DNA of 64,000 bases, taken from Cymodocea nodosa (Eukaryota; Streptophyta; Magnoliopsida; Alismatales; Cymodoceaceae). The stretch covers positions 17,057,501 to 17,121,500 of the forward strand of contig CM072339.1 of assembly GCA_036874045.1 (NCBI GenBank). Reading direction: 5' to 3'. Shown in pieces: positions 1 through 10,428 of this stretch (positions are counted from its first letter, which is position 1; every line of letters starts with the position of its first letter). The notes under the pieces were generated by a model, which worked only from the letters and a program-made list of their open reading frames with translations, searched no databases and was not told where the DNA came from. The translations under genes and the position numbers were made by a program.

Positions 1-480
1 CAATCCAACAGATTCCCTCCTATGCTAAATTTCTAAAAGATTTTTCTATAAGGAAAAGGTCTAGAAAATTACCTAAGAAAGTTTATTTAGCTAAGATTAT
101 GAGTTCTTATTTTTATGATACCATTCTTAGAAAATATAGAGATCTTGGTACACCAACCATTTCTTATACAATAGGAAACAAATATTTTGCCAATATCTTA
201 ATAAACTTAGGAGCTAAGGTTAATGTAATGTCTTCTAATGTTTACGTAGATTTAAGATTGGATGGATTAGAATCTACTAATATTTTTATCTAACTAGTTG
301 ATAGGTCCATAAGAATCCTATTAGGTATAATAAAAAATCTATTAATTAAAATTAAAAACTTTATCTACCTTATAGATTTTATAATTTTAGAAAATCAACC
401 ATCACTTAAAAAAAATGATTTTATCCTTTTGATTTTAAAACGATCATTTTTATTGTCAGATATTATAATAGATTAGAGAG
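1..480 (+). pseudogene. Athila-type (Ty3/gypsy) protease-region fossil
   Basis: The plus strand encodes a degraded match to the aspartic-protease region of Athila elements. The stretch from the AKFLKDF motif through ILINLGAKVNVMSS to a trailing DRSIRI...IKNFIY...DFIIL pattern lines up residue by residue with the same region of element A (about 37950-38477), which reads FINLGAGINVMPS and DRSIRYPRGK. This part of Athila lies between gag and reverse transcriptase. Here it is isolated: no reverse transcriptase follows. The left edge is cut by the window. It is broken in a few places. Family assignment is by comparison within this window plus knowledge of Athila order. Confidence 0.75.
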
Positions 481-2216
481 ATGAATCGTTACATATTTAT
501 TGACAGAAAACTCTCAAGAGTCGACAATATTGATCGACCACGCAATCCTCATCAACCTCTACTGTCGGTTCACCGTTCCATTCACACGAGGGAATACAAC
601 CCCGTATGATTGATTTTATTCATAATGACAATTTACACGAAAATTAGATGTTGGACTACTTTATTTCAGTTCGCATGTAATTGTCGACATTAATCAATCA
701 ATTGATTCTCCGACAGTGTCATGCACGCCTTCCCCTACGTGGACAATAGTGGATCTGCTTTGGGCTCTGCATACACCATGCGCGAATCTTCAACTTTGTG
801 TCATCACATCATCGTTTACTTTAATTCATCTGGCCGTACGCACGAGATGCATCCTCCTCAACGGATCGGTTTCCTCTTTGCTTGGACGGGATGGATCTGT
901 GCACTAAACCCTGTATCGAATGTTGTGGTGATAGCTAGATCGACCCTACCCACAGTGCATAATATTTCGTGTGCACTGTTGAATAATATTGGTCTGCCAA
1001 TACTACGCTGTACACGATGGCAATGATGGGACGCGCCATCAAACGCCGACCCAACTGCCGTTCCCCGACCCAATCACTACCCATTAATTTTTATTATTAT
1101 CCGTGTTACCTACTGACTGATCCCTATTAGCTGTTTCGTTACCCAATGAAAAATCAAACTTACCGTTTTGAAGAAGGGTTACGGTGATTCATAGGAACAA
1201 ACGTGGTTGACGTCAGATCAAAAGACTCATTCCCCTAGGCCGACAATTTCCACCGTCATTCTGTTCAAAGATAAAAAACAACGAAATGTCTTGAAAGTAA
1301 AGCTAGCAGCAGTATAATAGAAATTCATGAAAATTACTAATAAACATGTAAAATAATTTTTATAGAATATTTACTTGTATGCCATTGAAAGAATATGATT
1401 TAAAAAATCATTTTGTAATGATATATAACGAAAAGGTAATTACATTTTGATCTAGACAATGCAATCAAAATATCTTTTTTTTAACTGTTCGGTTGCAATG
1501 TCCCAACCGAAAAGCTTAGCTTGTGTTCTTCCTTTTTCTTTTGCACACGAAAAAGAATCCGTGCCACGTTATCATTATATAAGTGTGTATTGGTAGGTAC
1601 TAGCTTATCATTATATTGTTTTTATATATATGTGTGTGTATATATATCATTGTGTATGTGGGTGATGTGCGTCGTTTCTTTAATTTCTTTCCTGGAATCC
1701 ACATCGTCGGGAACCCTTGATCTCCACAGGCACTAGTTAATTTCTCTCCACCAACGGCAAGAATTGGCAACTTTTGCCCTGGGTGGTTGGTTTGCTTATT
1801 TTGCGTACGTACGTTGTGATGCATGCTTTCGTGCCACAGAACAAGATCGCCTGTAGTGGAGTTTAATCAACAAGTGTGATCTTGTGATCACGGGCGGCTT
1901 TTATACATGATGATATATCGATGATGATCGTAACCATGACTTTAGGAGGCAGGGACAAAGCATTATGGAGCAGCTGCGTATAACGTACCGGCACCACCAC
2001 CACCACCTCCTTTTGCTGGAAAAGTATGATTTATGGTCTTCACATCAATGATTAAGGGTTCCATGTTTGGCAGAAGAGGAAACGAGAGGTTCTGTGTACA
2101 TTATAACATGGATCTGATGCTTAAATTTACGTATATTAATGTCAGATATGTGGTACTAGCTTTTGAAAATGACAGTAGATGACCATACTAAGACTTACAA
2201 TGAAAGAAAGAAAAAC
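481..2216. other. unassigned interval, richer in GC than its surroundings
   Basis: I recognise no coding sequence here. Short open frames exist (for example 721-1026) but have no recognisable domain and overlap each other on both strands. The interval has visibly more G+C than the rest of the window, a palindromic ACGT-core motif TGACGTCA at 1208-1215 (bZIP-type site) and a TATATAAG string at 1576-1583. No gene follows before the copia element at 2222. It may be old unique intergenic DNA or a decayed promoter and 5' region. It forms the left side of the target site into which element B inserted. Confidence 0.4.
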
Positions 2217-2221
2217 CTTAG

Positions 2222-2591
2222 TGTTATGCTGAGAGGTCACATGAAACAGGACATCCAAGGACACGTGGAGAAGAGAATCACGTGGGAAAGAGGTGAGCGA
2301 GTGGAGAATCAGAAGAAGAACAACAAATATATGTGGTATCCAACACGAGTACGTCCACAAGTGATCAATCATTTGCTTGCTGTATGGATGCTGGTACAAG
2401 AAATGAGGAAGATGAGAAAGCTAGGGATTTGACATCCCTCTCTTGGTCAGCCAACATTCCCTTTTATACTATGTTAGGAGCAACAATGAGTAATACCCAA
2501 AAGACAAGTTTGCCCCTTTACAAAATATCAAATAAATACAACCATATACAATGACAAATACATATACATGATGGAAGACACAAGCATCACA
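2222..2591 (-). repeat. Element B 3' LTR (left end)
   Basis: 370-bp direct repeat of 7159-7529. It starts TGTTATGCTG and ends CATCACA. Because the element lies on the minus strand, this is its 3' LTR. A purine-rich tract (minus-strand AATGTGGAGATT, 2592-2603) abuts it, as expected for copia. Differences from the other LTR are scattered and mostly transitions. Confidence 0.93.
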
Positions 2592-2611
2592 AATCTCCAC
2601 ATTGTCTTTCA

Positions 2612-4190
2612 TCAATTTTCATCACGATCAAGTGATAGATCATCAAGACCCAACGTGGGACAGCAGCAGCAATAGACATTGAGTAAGTCCAAGCAATGCT
2701 TGAGCTTGCTCTCCACAATGCCCTTTGTAAACATATCAGTCGGGTTGTCCTTTGTGTTGACTTTCATAATCTTTATCCTGTCTTCATTTCTAAGGAAGTG
2801 ATATTTAACATTAATATGTTTAGTTCTATCATGAAAGACATTATCTTTGGAGAGACAAATAGCGCTAAGACTATCACAAAAGATATCAGTTTTATCAATG
2901 CGCCAACCAAAATCTCCAAGTAAACCTTTCAACCAGATCCCTTCCTTTACAGCTTCTGTCATAGCCACATATTCAGCCTCAGTTGTAAACAAAGATACAA
3001 TAGGCTGAAGAGTTGATTTCCAACTCACAATAGAACCTACAAAAGTAAAGACATAACCAGATAATGATCTTCTTCTGTCAACATCTCCTACATAGTTGGA
3101 ATCTGTATAACCAGCCATAGTACAACCCTGATCTGTTGCATACATTAAATCAATGCCTGGAGTTCCTTTCAAATATCTGAATATCCTTTTTACTGCTCTC
3201 CAATGTTCCCTACCCGGATTGGACATGAACCTGCTAACAACACTCAAAGGATATGCCAAATCAGGCCTAGTGCATACCATAGCATACATAAGACTTCCAA
3301 CTGCTTGAGCATAAGGAACTCGCTGCATATCAAGCTTTTTAGATTCAATTTGAGGACACATAGCAAATGACAATTTAACATTTCTATCATAAGGCGTGCT
3401 AATGGCTTTGCATGAAGCCATACCAAATCTGCTAAGGATCTTTTCAATATACTTCTGTTGATTTAAAAATAGCTTACCAGAATTTCTTTCACGCCTAATC
3501 TCCATTCCAAGAATTTTGCCAGCTGGACCAAAATCCTTCATATCAAATTCTGATTTTAAAGTGTCCTTCAGCTCCTGTATTACTTTAATATTTTTTGCAG
3601 CTATAAGAATATCATCAACATACAATAACAAATAAACATGTGTATTCTTATCAAGAGTTTTAACATACACACATGAATCATAATTGCTGCGTCTAAAACC
3701 AACTTTAACTATAAAGGCATCAAACCTCTTGTACCATTGGTGTGGTGATTATTTAAGTCCATACAAGGACTTATTTAATTTGCACACCCAATCATATTTA
3801 CCTTTCACCACAAACCCTGTTGGTTGTTCCATCCAAATATTTTCTTCTAACTCACCATGCAAGAAGGCTGTCTTTACATCTAGCTGTTCTAACTCTAGAT
3901 TCTGCGCTATAGCAATAGATAACAAAATTCTAATAGATGTATGACATACAACAGGAGCAAATACCTCATTGAAGTCAATTCCTTCTTGTTGTGAATAACC
4001 TTTGGCGACTAATCTTGCCTTGTGCTGCACACCTACATTGCCTTGAGTCCCAATCTTCTTCTTGTAGACCCATTTGCAGCCAACAATGTTTGTGTTATTT
4101 GGACGTTTTACCAGTTCCCAAGTCTTGTTTTTATGAAGAGATTGGAGTTCCTCCTCCATAGCAGTCATCCAATGACCAACTTCTGAATTT
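2612..4190 (-). pseudogene. Element B reverse transcriptase and RNase H region
   Basis: The minus strand encodes a copia reverse transcriptase. It opens with WMTAMEEELQSL near 4165 and continues through KNKTWELV, KARLVAKGY, LDVKTAFLHG and LNKSLYGLK to YVDDILIAA near 3600. Next come VGSLMYAM and the RNase H part with AGYTDSNYVGD, TTEAEYVA, FCDSLSAI and the closing NPTDMFTKG near 2720. The region ends about 20 bp before the polypurine tract, the normal place for copia pol to end. It is a fossil with breaks. Confidence 0.92.
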
Positions 4191-4529
4191 TTTATTACAG
4201 CTTCATATGTAGGTGGATCAATAGAATCCTCCACCTCAACTACTACTTGTAAGGCAAAAGCAACCAAATTGTCGTAGCCATATCTACTAGGAGGTCTAAC
4301 GTCCCTTCTAGGACGATCTTTGCCAATGGTTCTTGGTGGTGGTTGCTCCACCTCTTCCTCCTTAACTTCATTTTCCTGAGTTTCAGATGAGTTTTCTCTA
4401 TTTTCAACCTGATCAGTGATAAGTGGCTGTTGTGCGTCATCTAACTCCATCTGTTCAGGAATGGTGTGCTCAGTTTCTGGTGATGTACTTGCTAGTCTAT
4501 CAGTTGCCTGCAAAAGAGAATTCTCATCA

Positions 4530-5689
4530 AAAGTAACATCACGGCTATATATTACTTTGTGAGATTCAATATCATATATCTTGTATCCCTTTACACCAAC
4601 ACCATAGCCCAAAAATATGCCTTTCTTTACACGTGATTCCAGCTTGCCATTATTCACATGATAATAAGCTGGACACCCAAAAACTCTGAGCTTTGAATAA
4701 CTAGCAGATCTTTTCAGCCATACCTCAAGTGGTATCTTCCCATCTAAGGCACTAGAAGGGGACCTGTTCACTAGATAGGAAGTTGTGTTAACAGCTTCTA
4801 CCCAAAATTTCTTGCTCAAACCTACATGAGACAGCATACGACATGCCTTTTCTAGGAGTGTTCTATTCAATCTTTCAACCACTCCATTTTGCTAAGGGGT
4901 ATATCTAACTGTGTTGTGTCGTGTAATGCCTTCATCTCTACAAAAATTATCAAATTCTTGAGAACAAAACTCAAGACCATTATTAGTTCTAAGATATTTT
5001 ACCTTTCTGTCTGTTTGGTTTTCTACCTACTTCTTCCAATGTTTGAAGCTAGTAAAAGCTTCACTTTTGTGCGTCAAAAAGAAAACCTAGTTCATTCTTG
5101 AATGACAATCAATGATAGAAAGAAAATATCTAGAACCTGCAATAGAAGGCTGACGTGAAGGTCCCCCACAATCAGCATGAATATAATCAAGAACTCCCTT
5201 GGAGTTGTGCTGACTGCGTGCAAATGACACCCTTTTTTGTTTACCAAAAACAGAATACTTGCACATTTCAATGCAAGTAACCTTGTGTCCATCAAACTTG
5301 CCCAGACTACTCAATTTCTACATTCCTTTTTGTCCCAAATGACCCATCCTTGAGTGCCACATGATAGAAAGATCCTGCTGACCAGATATAGCTGATATAG
5401 CTGCGCCAACAATTGGAGTGCACTACAAAATGTATAAGGGACCAGATTTGGTTCCTTTCATGACAACCAAAGAACCTTTCAGTATAGAAATTTTCCCCTC
5501 ACCACCTGTATACCTGTAGCCCTTAGAATCAAGAGCCATCAACGAGATCAGACTTTTGCCAAGCTTTGGGACGTGCCAAACGTCCTCCAGAATTCTAACT
5601 GTGCCATCATGTAGTTTAAACTTTATAGTGCCTACACCAACTCTAAAACACACATCATCATTGGCCAATGTCACTTGACCACCCTCCAC
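4530..5689 (-). pseudogene. Element B GAG-pre-integrase and integrase region
   Basis: The GAG-pre-integrase domain (about 5423-5689) contains VWHVPKLGKSLISL. It is followed by the integrase core, with ILDYIHADCGGPSR near 5180 and VERLNRTLLEKACRM near 4860 carrying the last catalytic Glu, and by the C-terminal GIFLGYGVGVKGYKIYD near 4580. Sequence and order match Tork copia integrases. It is the middle part of the same broken polyprotein as the flanking regions of element B. Confidence 0.88.
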
Positions 5690-5699
5690 CTACTCGTAG

Positions 5700-6592
5700 G
5701 TGTCAAAATACTCCTTAGTAGGAGTCATATGATGTGAAGCTCCTAAGTCCATAATCCACTGATCATCTGAATAGTCACTGCAACAAATTGTAAGTGAGAA
5801 GTCATCACCTGATGCAGAACTAGTTTTTGCCACTGTAGCCTTTCCTTTGTTTATCAACTTGGGACAATGTGATTTCCAATGTCCTTTCTCCTTACAGTAA
5901 TTGCAAGTATCCCTAGAATACTTGCCCTTTGACTTGCTTCTACTTCTATTTTTCCCTCCACCTTGTCTTTAGCTTCTTCTGTTCTCTTGCTGTTGAGCTG
6001 AGAGGCCAACACCACTTGCCTCATTTCTTCCTTGCACCATGTGCTTGAGCTCCCTGATATGAAGACTGGACCTCACCTCTTCTAGTGTAATTGTGTCTCT
6101 TCCAACTACATAGGATTGAATAAAAGTTTCATAACTCAATGGAAGTGAACAAAGCAAGATAAGAGCTGCATCTTCATCTTCTATGATCACTCCAATATTC
6201 TTGAGTTCCATTAGAATAGCATTTAGTTGATCTAAATGTTGCTTGAGAGGTACACCTTCCTTCATCTTTAAGGAGAACAGTCTTTGCTTTAACAACAATT
6301 TGTTTGTTAAAGACTTAGTCATATACAATGACTCAAGTTTCTGCCAAAGACCTGACGAGGTAGATTCATTTGCAACTTTTATTATGACTTCATCAAACAA
6401 ACACAACAAGATGGTGGAGTGAGCCTTCTTCTCCTGCAATTCAAATTCTGGCGAATTTATGTTCAAAGTGGTTTCCTTATTCAAAGGAGCCCAAATACCT
6501 TGTTGCTTTAAAAGTGTTTTTATTTTAATTTACCATAAGCTGAAGCTATTCTTACCATCAAACTTTTCTATCTTCAACCTCGAAGTATTCAT
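5700..6592 (-). pseudogene. Element B gag, zinc knuckle and protease start
   Basis: Gag begins at the minus-strand ATG at 6590-6592 (MNTSRLKIEKFDG) and has a UBN2-type core with LLKQRLFSLKM and LCSLPLSYETF. A CX2CX4HX4C zinc knuckle (CNYCKEKGHWKSHC) lies near 5880-5925. The protease active-site region (WIMDLGASHHM) lies near 5725-5760. This is the standard copia order gag, nucleocapsid, protease. The gene is a broken fossil. Confidence 0.88.
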
Positions 6593-7158
6593 ATTTTTTA
6601 AATCAATAAACAACCAGCAATACACACAATATATAGTCTGATTTCAACAATCACAATTCTACAGCAAGATACACAATGGCAAGCAATATTTTGACAACAA
6701 TATGCTACTGAAAACTACTGATTTCAACGAAATAGAATCAGCCACAAGCCAAGTACAATACTCAACACAAAATAGTAGCAAATACTCACACAAATCAAGC
6801 ACAAAAATCACAATCACAAAATGCCCAAAATCTGACAATCAAGAGTCACTTGTCTAGAAAATTGTTGTGCCCTAGGTAGACGCCTCCTACTGTATCTCTC
6901 TGAATATGAAACTTCTGACTACGAAATTTTAAACGTAGGAAGTTCAGGAAGCTTACAACACGTCCTCAAAATTTGAGATGCAACGAAGCACGGACAAGGA
7001 AGGCGCACGAGTTGGCGTCAGAGTGTGCAGATTGGCGCCGACGATGACGGTAGTTGCGGCAATGGTGGAATACCTTGTGGAAATGGCTTGATCCTTGATG
7101 AAACTCTTCGAAACTTCAGATGCACGTCTAAAGATGTCCAACCAGCTTTGATACTAGT

Positions 7159-7529
7159 TGTTATGCTGAGAGGTCACACGAAACAGGACATCCAAGGATG
7201 TATGGAGAAGAGAATCACGTGGGAAAGAGGTGAGCGAGTGGAGAATCAGAAGAAGAACAATGAATATACGTGGTTCCCCAACACGGGTATGTCCACAGGT
7301 GATCAATCCTTTGCTTGCTGTATGGCTACTGGTACAAGAAGGGAGGAAGACGAGAAAGCTAGGGATTTGGTATCCCTCTCTTGGTCGGCCAACATTCCCT
7401 TTTATACTATGTTAGGAGCAACAATGGGTAATACCCAAAAGACAAGTTTTCCCATTTACAAAATATCAAATAAATACAACCATATACAATGACAAATACA
7501 TATACATGATGGAAGACACAAGCATCACA
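7159..7529 (-). repeat. Element B 5' LTR (right end) with adjacent primer-binding site
   Basis: Direct repeat of 2222-2591, 371 bp. It is the 5' LTR because the element is on the minus strand. Immediately inside, minus-strand TAGTATCAAAGC (about 7145-7157) resembles the TGGTATCAGAGC primer-binding site that copia elements pair with initiator tRNA-Met. Confidence 0.92.
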
Positions 7530-7534
7530 CTTAG

Positions 7535-8574
7535 AATCAAAATAACCTACGAAAAAGCAATACTAACATAAAAAAGAGAAAGATATGCACCTCATTTTAT
7601 ACATTCACATGTGGGTAGGGTTTGTGTACTCGAAATCTGACAGAATTAAAATTTTTTTCCATCAGATTCTATGTCATGATGTGTTTATACATCTTGAAAT
7701 TTGAATTCCTTGAGGAAATGAATTTCAAGCATGTGTAAAGGTTGGGAAAATGAATTCTTAACCTAAAAGGTTAGAATTCAATTTCCCAAACTTCTCCTAA
7801 CGTATGATGCTTATCTCCTCATAGTCTATCATCACTCGTCCGTCATCCCTCATCTATTGTCATGGTCTTCTTGTAGTTTGTCATCGCTCGTCCGTCATCG
7901 CAATCTATCGTCACGATCTCCTTGCAGTCTGTCGTTGCAATCCTTGTAGTCTATCATCACTTGTCCCTCGTCTATCGTCATAGTCTCGTCGCAGTCCATC
8001 ATCGTTGTCCATTGTTGCAGTCTATCATCATAGTTTGTCATCATTATCTATCATCATCATCCGTTGTCGTAGTCTTCTTACCGTCATCGACGTGCACCTA
8101 CGTTCGTTTGCCTATGCCTCCACCCGAAACTCCTACAAAGGTCCATCATTTGCCTCCACCCAAAAATCCTACATAGGTCGCCTAACACTCCTCCACAAGG
8201 TAAATTGTCATTTTATTTGTAATTTCATAGTATTTTAGTTTAGTTTATGATCAATGCAAATGTTTTGATAACTTGTATATTTTTTATTAATAATGATATA
8301 TTTAATTAATAATATTTATTAAAAAATATACAAGGGTGATATACTTAATTAATAAGTTGTATATTAACAAGTTGGAATGATATATTTAATTAATTGATAA
8401 ATGATATGTAAAGATTTAAATTAATAATATGTTAATTTATTAATGTAATTAATTCATTACTTGATTAATTATATTTTCACTAATTACTTTAATTTGTTAC
8501 TTAACTTCATCAAAAATTAATTCAATTCAATTCTATTTGCACAAACACTTAAATTTTAATTTCTGTTAAATTCC
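7535..8574. other. non-coding interval with TCATC/GTC low-complexity tract
   Basis: This continues the sequence interrupted by element B. From about 7805 to 8065 it is an imperfect simple-sequence tract built from TCATCGTC, TCATCACT and TCATTGTC variants on the plus strand. The open frames across it (7922-8176, 8005-8238) are compositional and give Ser/Val/His-rich low-complexity translations, so I do not call them genes. From about 8220 to 8570 it is very AT-rich with TTAATTAA-like strings. I see nothing else. Confidence 0.6.
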
Positions 8575-8810
8575 TGAACATGCACAAACACCCAAATTTC
8601 GAATTCTTTCCATGGACAAGTCCTTATATTGTTAAATGTGTGTACTCTTATGGAATAGTAGATATTGAAAATCCTGAAAACAATATGATCTTTAAAGTTA
8701 ATGGCCAAAGATTAATACATTTTATAAATGCATTAGATATAAAAGATTTAGAGTGTATTAATTTTGAGGTTAGTCAAAACTTTAAAATATATATAAAAAA
8801 GTTACTCTAA
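8575..8810 (+). pseudogene. Athila integrase C-terminal tail fossil
   Basis: The translation runs MHKHPNFEFF...SPYIVKCVYSYGIVDIENPEN...[12 protein letters not shown]. It matches the C-terminal tail of the integrase in element A, where the same segment reads [21 protein letters not shown] and [13 protein letters not shown]. No catalytic core precedes it in this window. It is a relic of an Athila pol end, on the same strand as the F-box copy and gag that follow. Confidence 0.8.
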
Positions 8811-8963
8811 GCTATTTTTGTCAATTAAGTTATTGGTTTTAATTAATGCACTTGTTTTAGTATTTTAAGAATAGTAGCGTAAAAAAAAAATTTGGGTTAA
8901 GTTAAATAAAATTTGTTTATAATTTTTATTTTTTACTTTATTTTATTTTCAGAGGTTACATGC

Positions 8964-10029
8964 ATGGAGTTGCCAATAGATGTATTACAACAAGTGCTTA
9001 CTTATTTGTCAACTAAAGAAGTTTGCAAGCTTAGATATTTATCAAAGGAAATTTATGTATGCATTTCTGAGTACTACTTTTACTCACTTCAAGCTTATCA
9101 AAATAATCAAATTAAAGGATTCATTTGGTATAATTAGTTTTTAAGTACATTCGTTGTAGAGTATTCATATTATAGATTAGATTCTGATGTAGGAATACCA
9201 CCTAGATCATTAAGAGAAATTGAAAGCATCTTGGAATATGATGGAGGCTTAATTATTCACAGATACAGAGCATTCATTTGTGGCTAGTATTGGAATAAGA
9301 AACTCTACTACAAATGAAGAAATACAAATCTCTACACCAAATAAAGACAAATATTTTATGATAAATGATGGAGTAGTCTTAACATTTACTAAATCTAAGA
9401 AAAAAAAGTTATACAAGTTATTTTGTTGGGAAGAAACTACTAAAAATTGGACAAATTATAAACACTTCAATGTTTATAATTTTCTAAAAAAATCATGGAA
9501 ATTGGGAAAAATGGTATCTTTTGGAGGAAGACCAATTGATAGCAGTCATGTGGTATTAGAAGATACTATTTATTTATTATCTAATTGTACACTTGCCTAT
9601 ACATCTGAATTAAATATACTAGCCATTGACATTGAATATGAAATAGTAAAGACTTTACCTTTGCCACTACCAATGGGAGCATTATCAACAACTTTCTATG
9701 ACAAAGTTGAAGTTGCTTTGTGTGGCAATAATCATAGTGGTCAATCTTTATGTTTAATTCAATGGTGGGACACAGAGATGACATTTGAAATATGGATTAT
9801 GAAAGATTCAAGAAAATGGGAGTGGAGAGAATCTTATATTAAGTTGCAATTAAATGATGTTCAACCATTTTGGAATTCAGAAGGGAGAATTAAAGTACTT
9901 TCATTTATAAATGGTGAAAATCTTATTTACAGTCCTGGGAATATAATTCATGTATATAGGATAAAGTTAGAAGAAGAATTGGAGGTGGAAGTAATTAAAA
10001 TGAAAACAATGCCTAGATGCATGTTGTAG
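8964..10029 (+). pseudogene. F-box protein with F-box-associated (FBA-like) domain, disrupted copy
   Basis: The ATG at 8964 opens an N-terminal F-box (MELPIDVLQQVLTYLSTKEV, then CKLRYLSKEIYVCISEYYF), the motif that binds SKP1 in SCF ubiquitin ligases. The C-terminal part (about 9280-10029) has FBA/kelch-like features: VASIGIRNSTTNEEIQI, EDTIYLLSNC, IDIEYEIVKTLPLPLP and CLIQWWDTEMTFEIWIMK. The two halves are not in one frame. The F-box frame stops at 9135-9137, the following codons to about 9275 still look F-box-like, and a frameshift near 9265-9280 then leads into the C-terminal frame. A GT (9128) and an AG (9286-9287) flank this stretch in compatible phase, so splicing past it is conceivable; decay is simpler. 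A pyrimidine tract ending TTTTCAG (8946-8952) just before the ATG looks like a 3' splice site. The start at 8964 is chosen over 8913 because the earlier residues are low-complexity and precede that site. Confidence 0.72.
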
Positions 10030-10428
10030 ATAAATAATTTCATTCCTTACTCCAATACTTTACAACCTTGTATTTACTTTATTATGTATCTTCATTATGT
10101 TTTATAAGCAATCTACCCACCTATGAATAAGATAAGGGTAGAGATTCCTAATGAAATTATTGTTAAATATTTATATATAAAAAAAAAACTAGTAGTTATG
10201 AAATATTTATGTTTTTAGTTGAGTTATTAAGTTATTTTTACTACAATTGTTTCAATTATGGTTTGCAAGAGTGACAACTGATAAACACAAGGATTAAATA
10301 AAAGTTTCAAGCACATGACAATACACGTAATCACATTTACTTTCTTTTAATGTTTCATGTCAGTTTGGACTAGGGATAAAACTAATAGATTAATTCATTC
10401 CCCTAAGAAAAACATTTCTAAACCAAAT
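10030..10428. other. AT-rich spacer before gag
   Basis: No gene is visible. The tail (10357-10428) is open in frame with gag (TRDKTNRLIHSPKK) and may be the decayed leader of that reading frame. No LTR end or primer-binding site is recognisable here. Confidence 0.4.

Larger units (their letters stand above)
2222..7529 (-). mobile_element. Element B: Ty1/copia, Tork (TNT1-like), complete-ended fossil
   Basis: LTRs of 370 and 371 bp (2222-2591 and 7159-7529) both read TGTTATG...CATCACA and are flanked by a perfect 5-bp target duplication, CTTAG (2217-2221 and 7530-7534). The coding strand is minus. From the right the order is LTR, primer-binding site, gag with a UBN2-like core, CCHC zinc knuckle, protease, integrase, reverse transcriptase, RNase H, polypurine tract, LTR. 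The Gag and Pol wording is that of TNT 1-94-like proteins (Tork). It looks whole in structure but is broken, with roughly half a dozen disruptions. By-eye LTR identity is about 93%, suggesting an insertion a few million years old at usual plant rates. Confidence 0.93.

Noticed and set aside
716-1073. Three overlapping open frames on both strands
   Set aside because: No recognisable domain; the frames overlap each other antisense and nothing favours one.
7922-8238. Overlapping open frames with Ser/Val/His-rich translations
   Set aside because: They fall on an imperfect TCATC/GTC simple-sequence tract, so the open frames follow from base composition. No domain and no repeat of the protein elsewhere.
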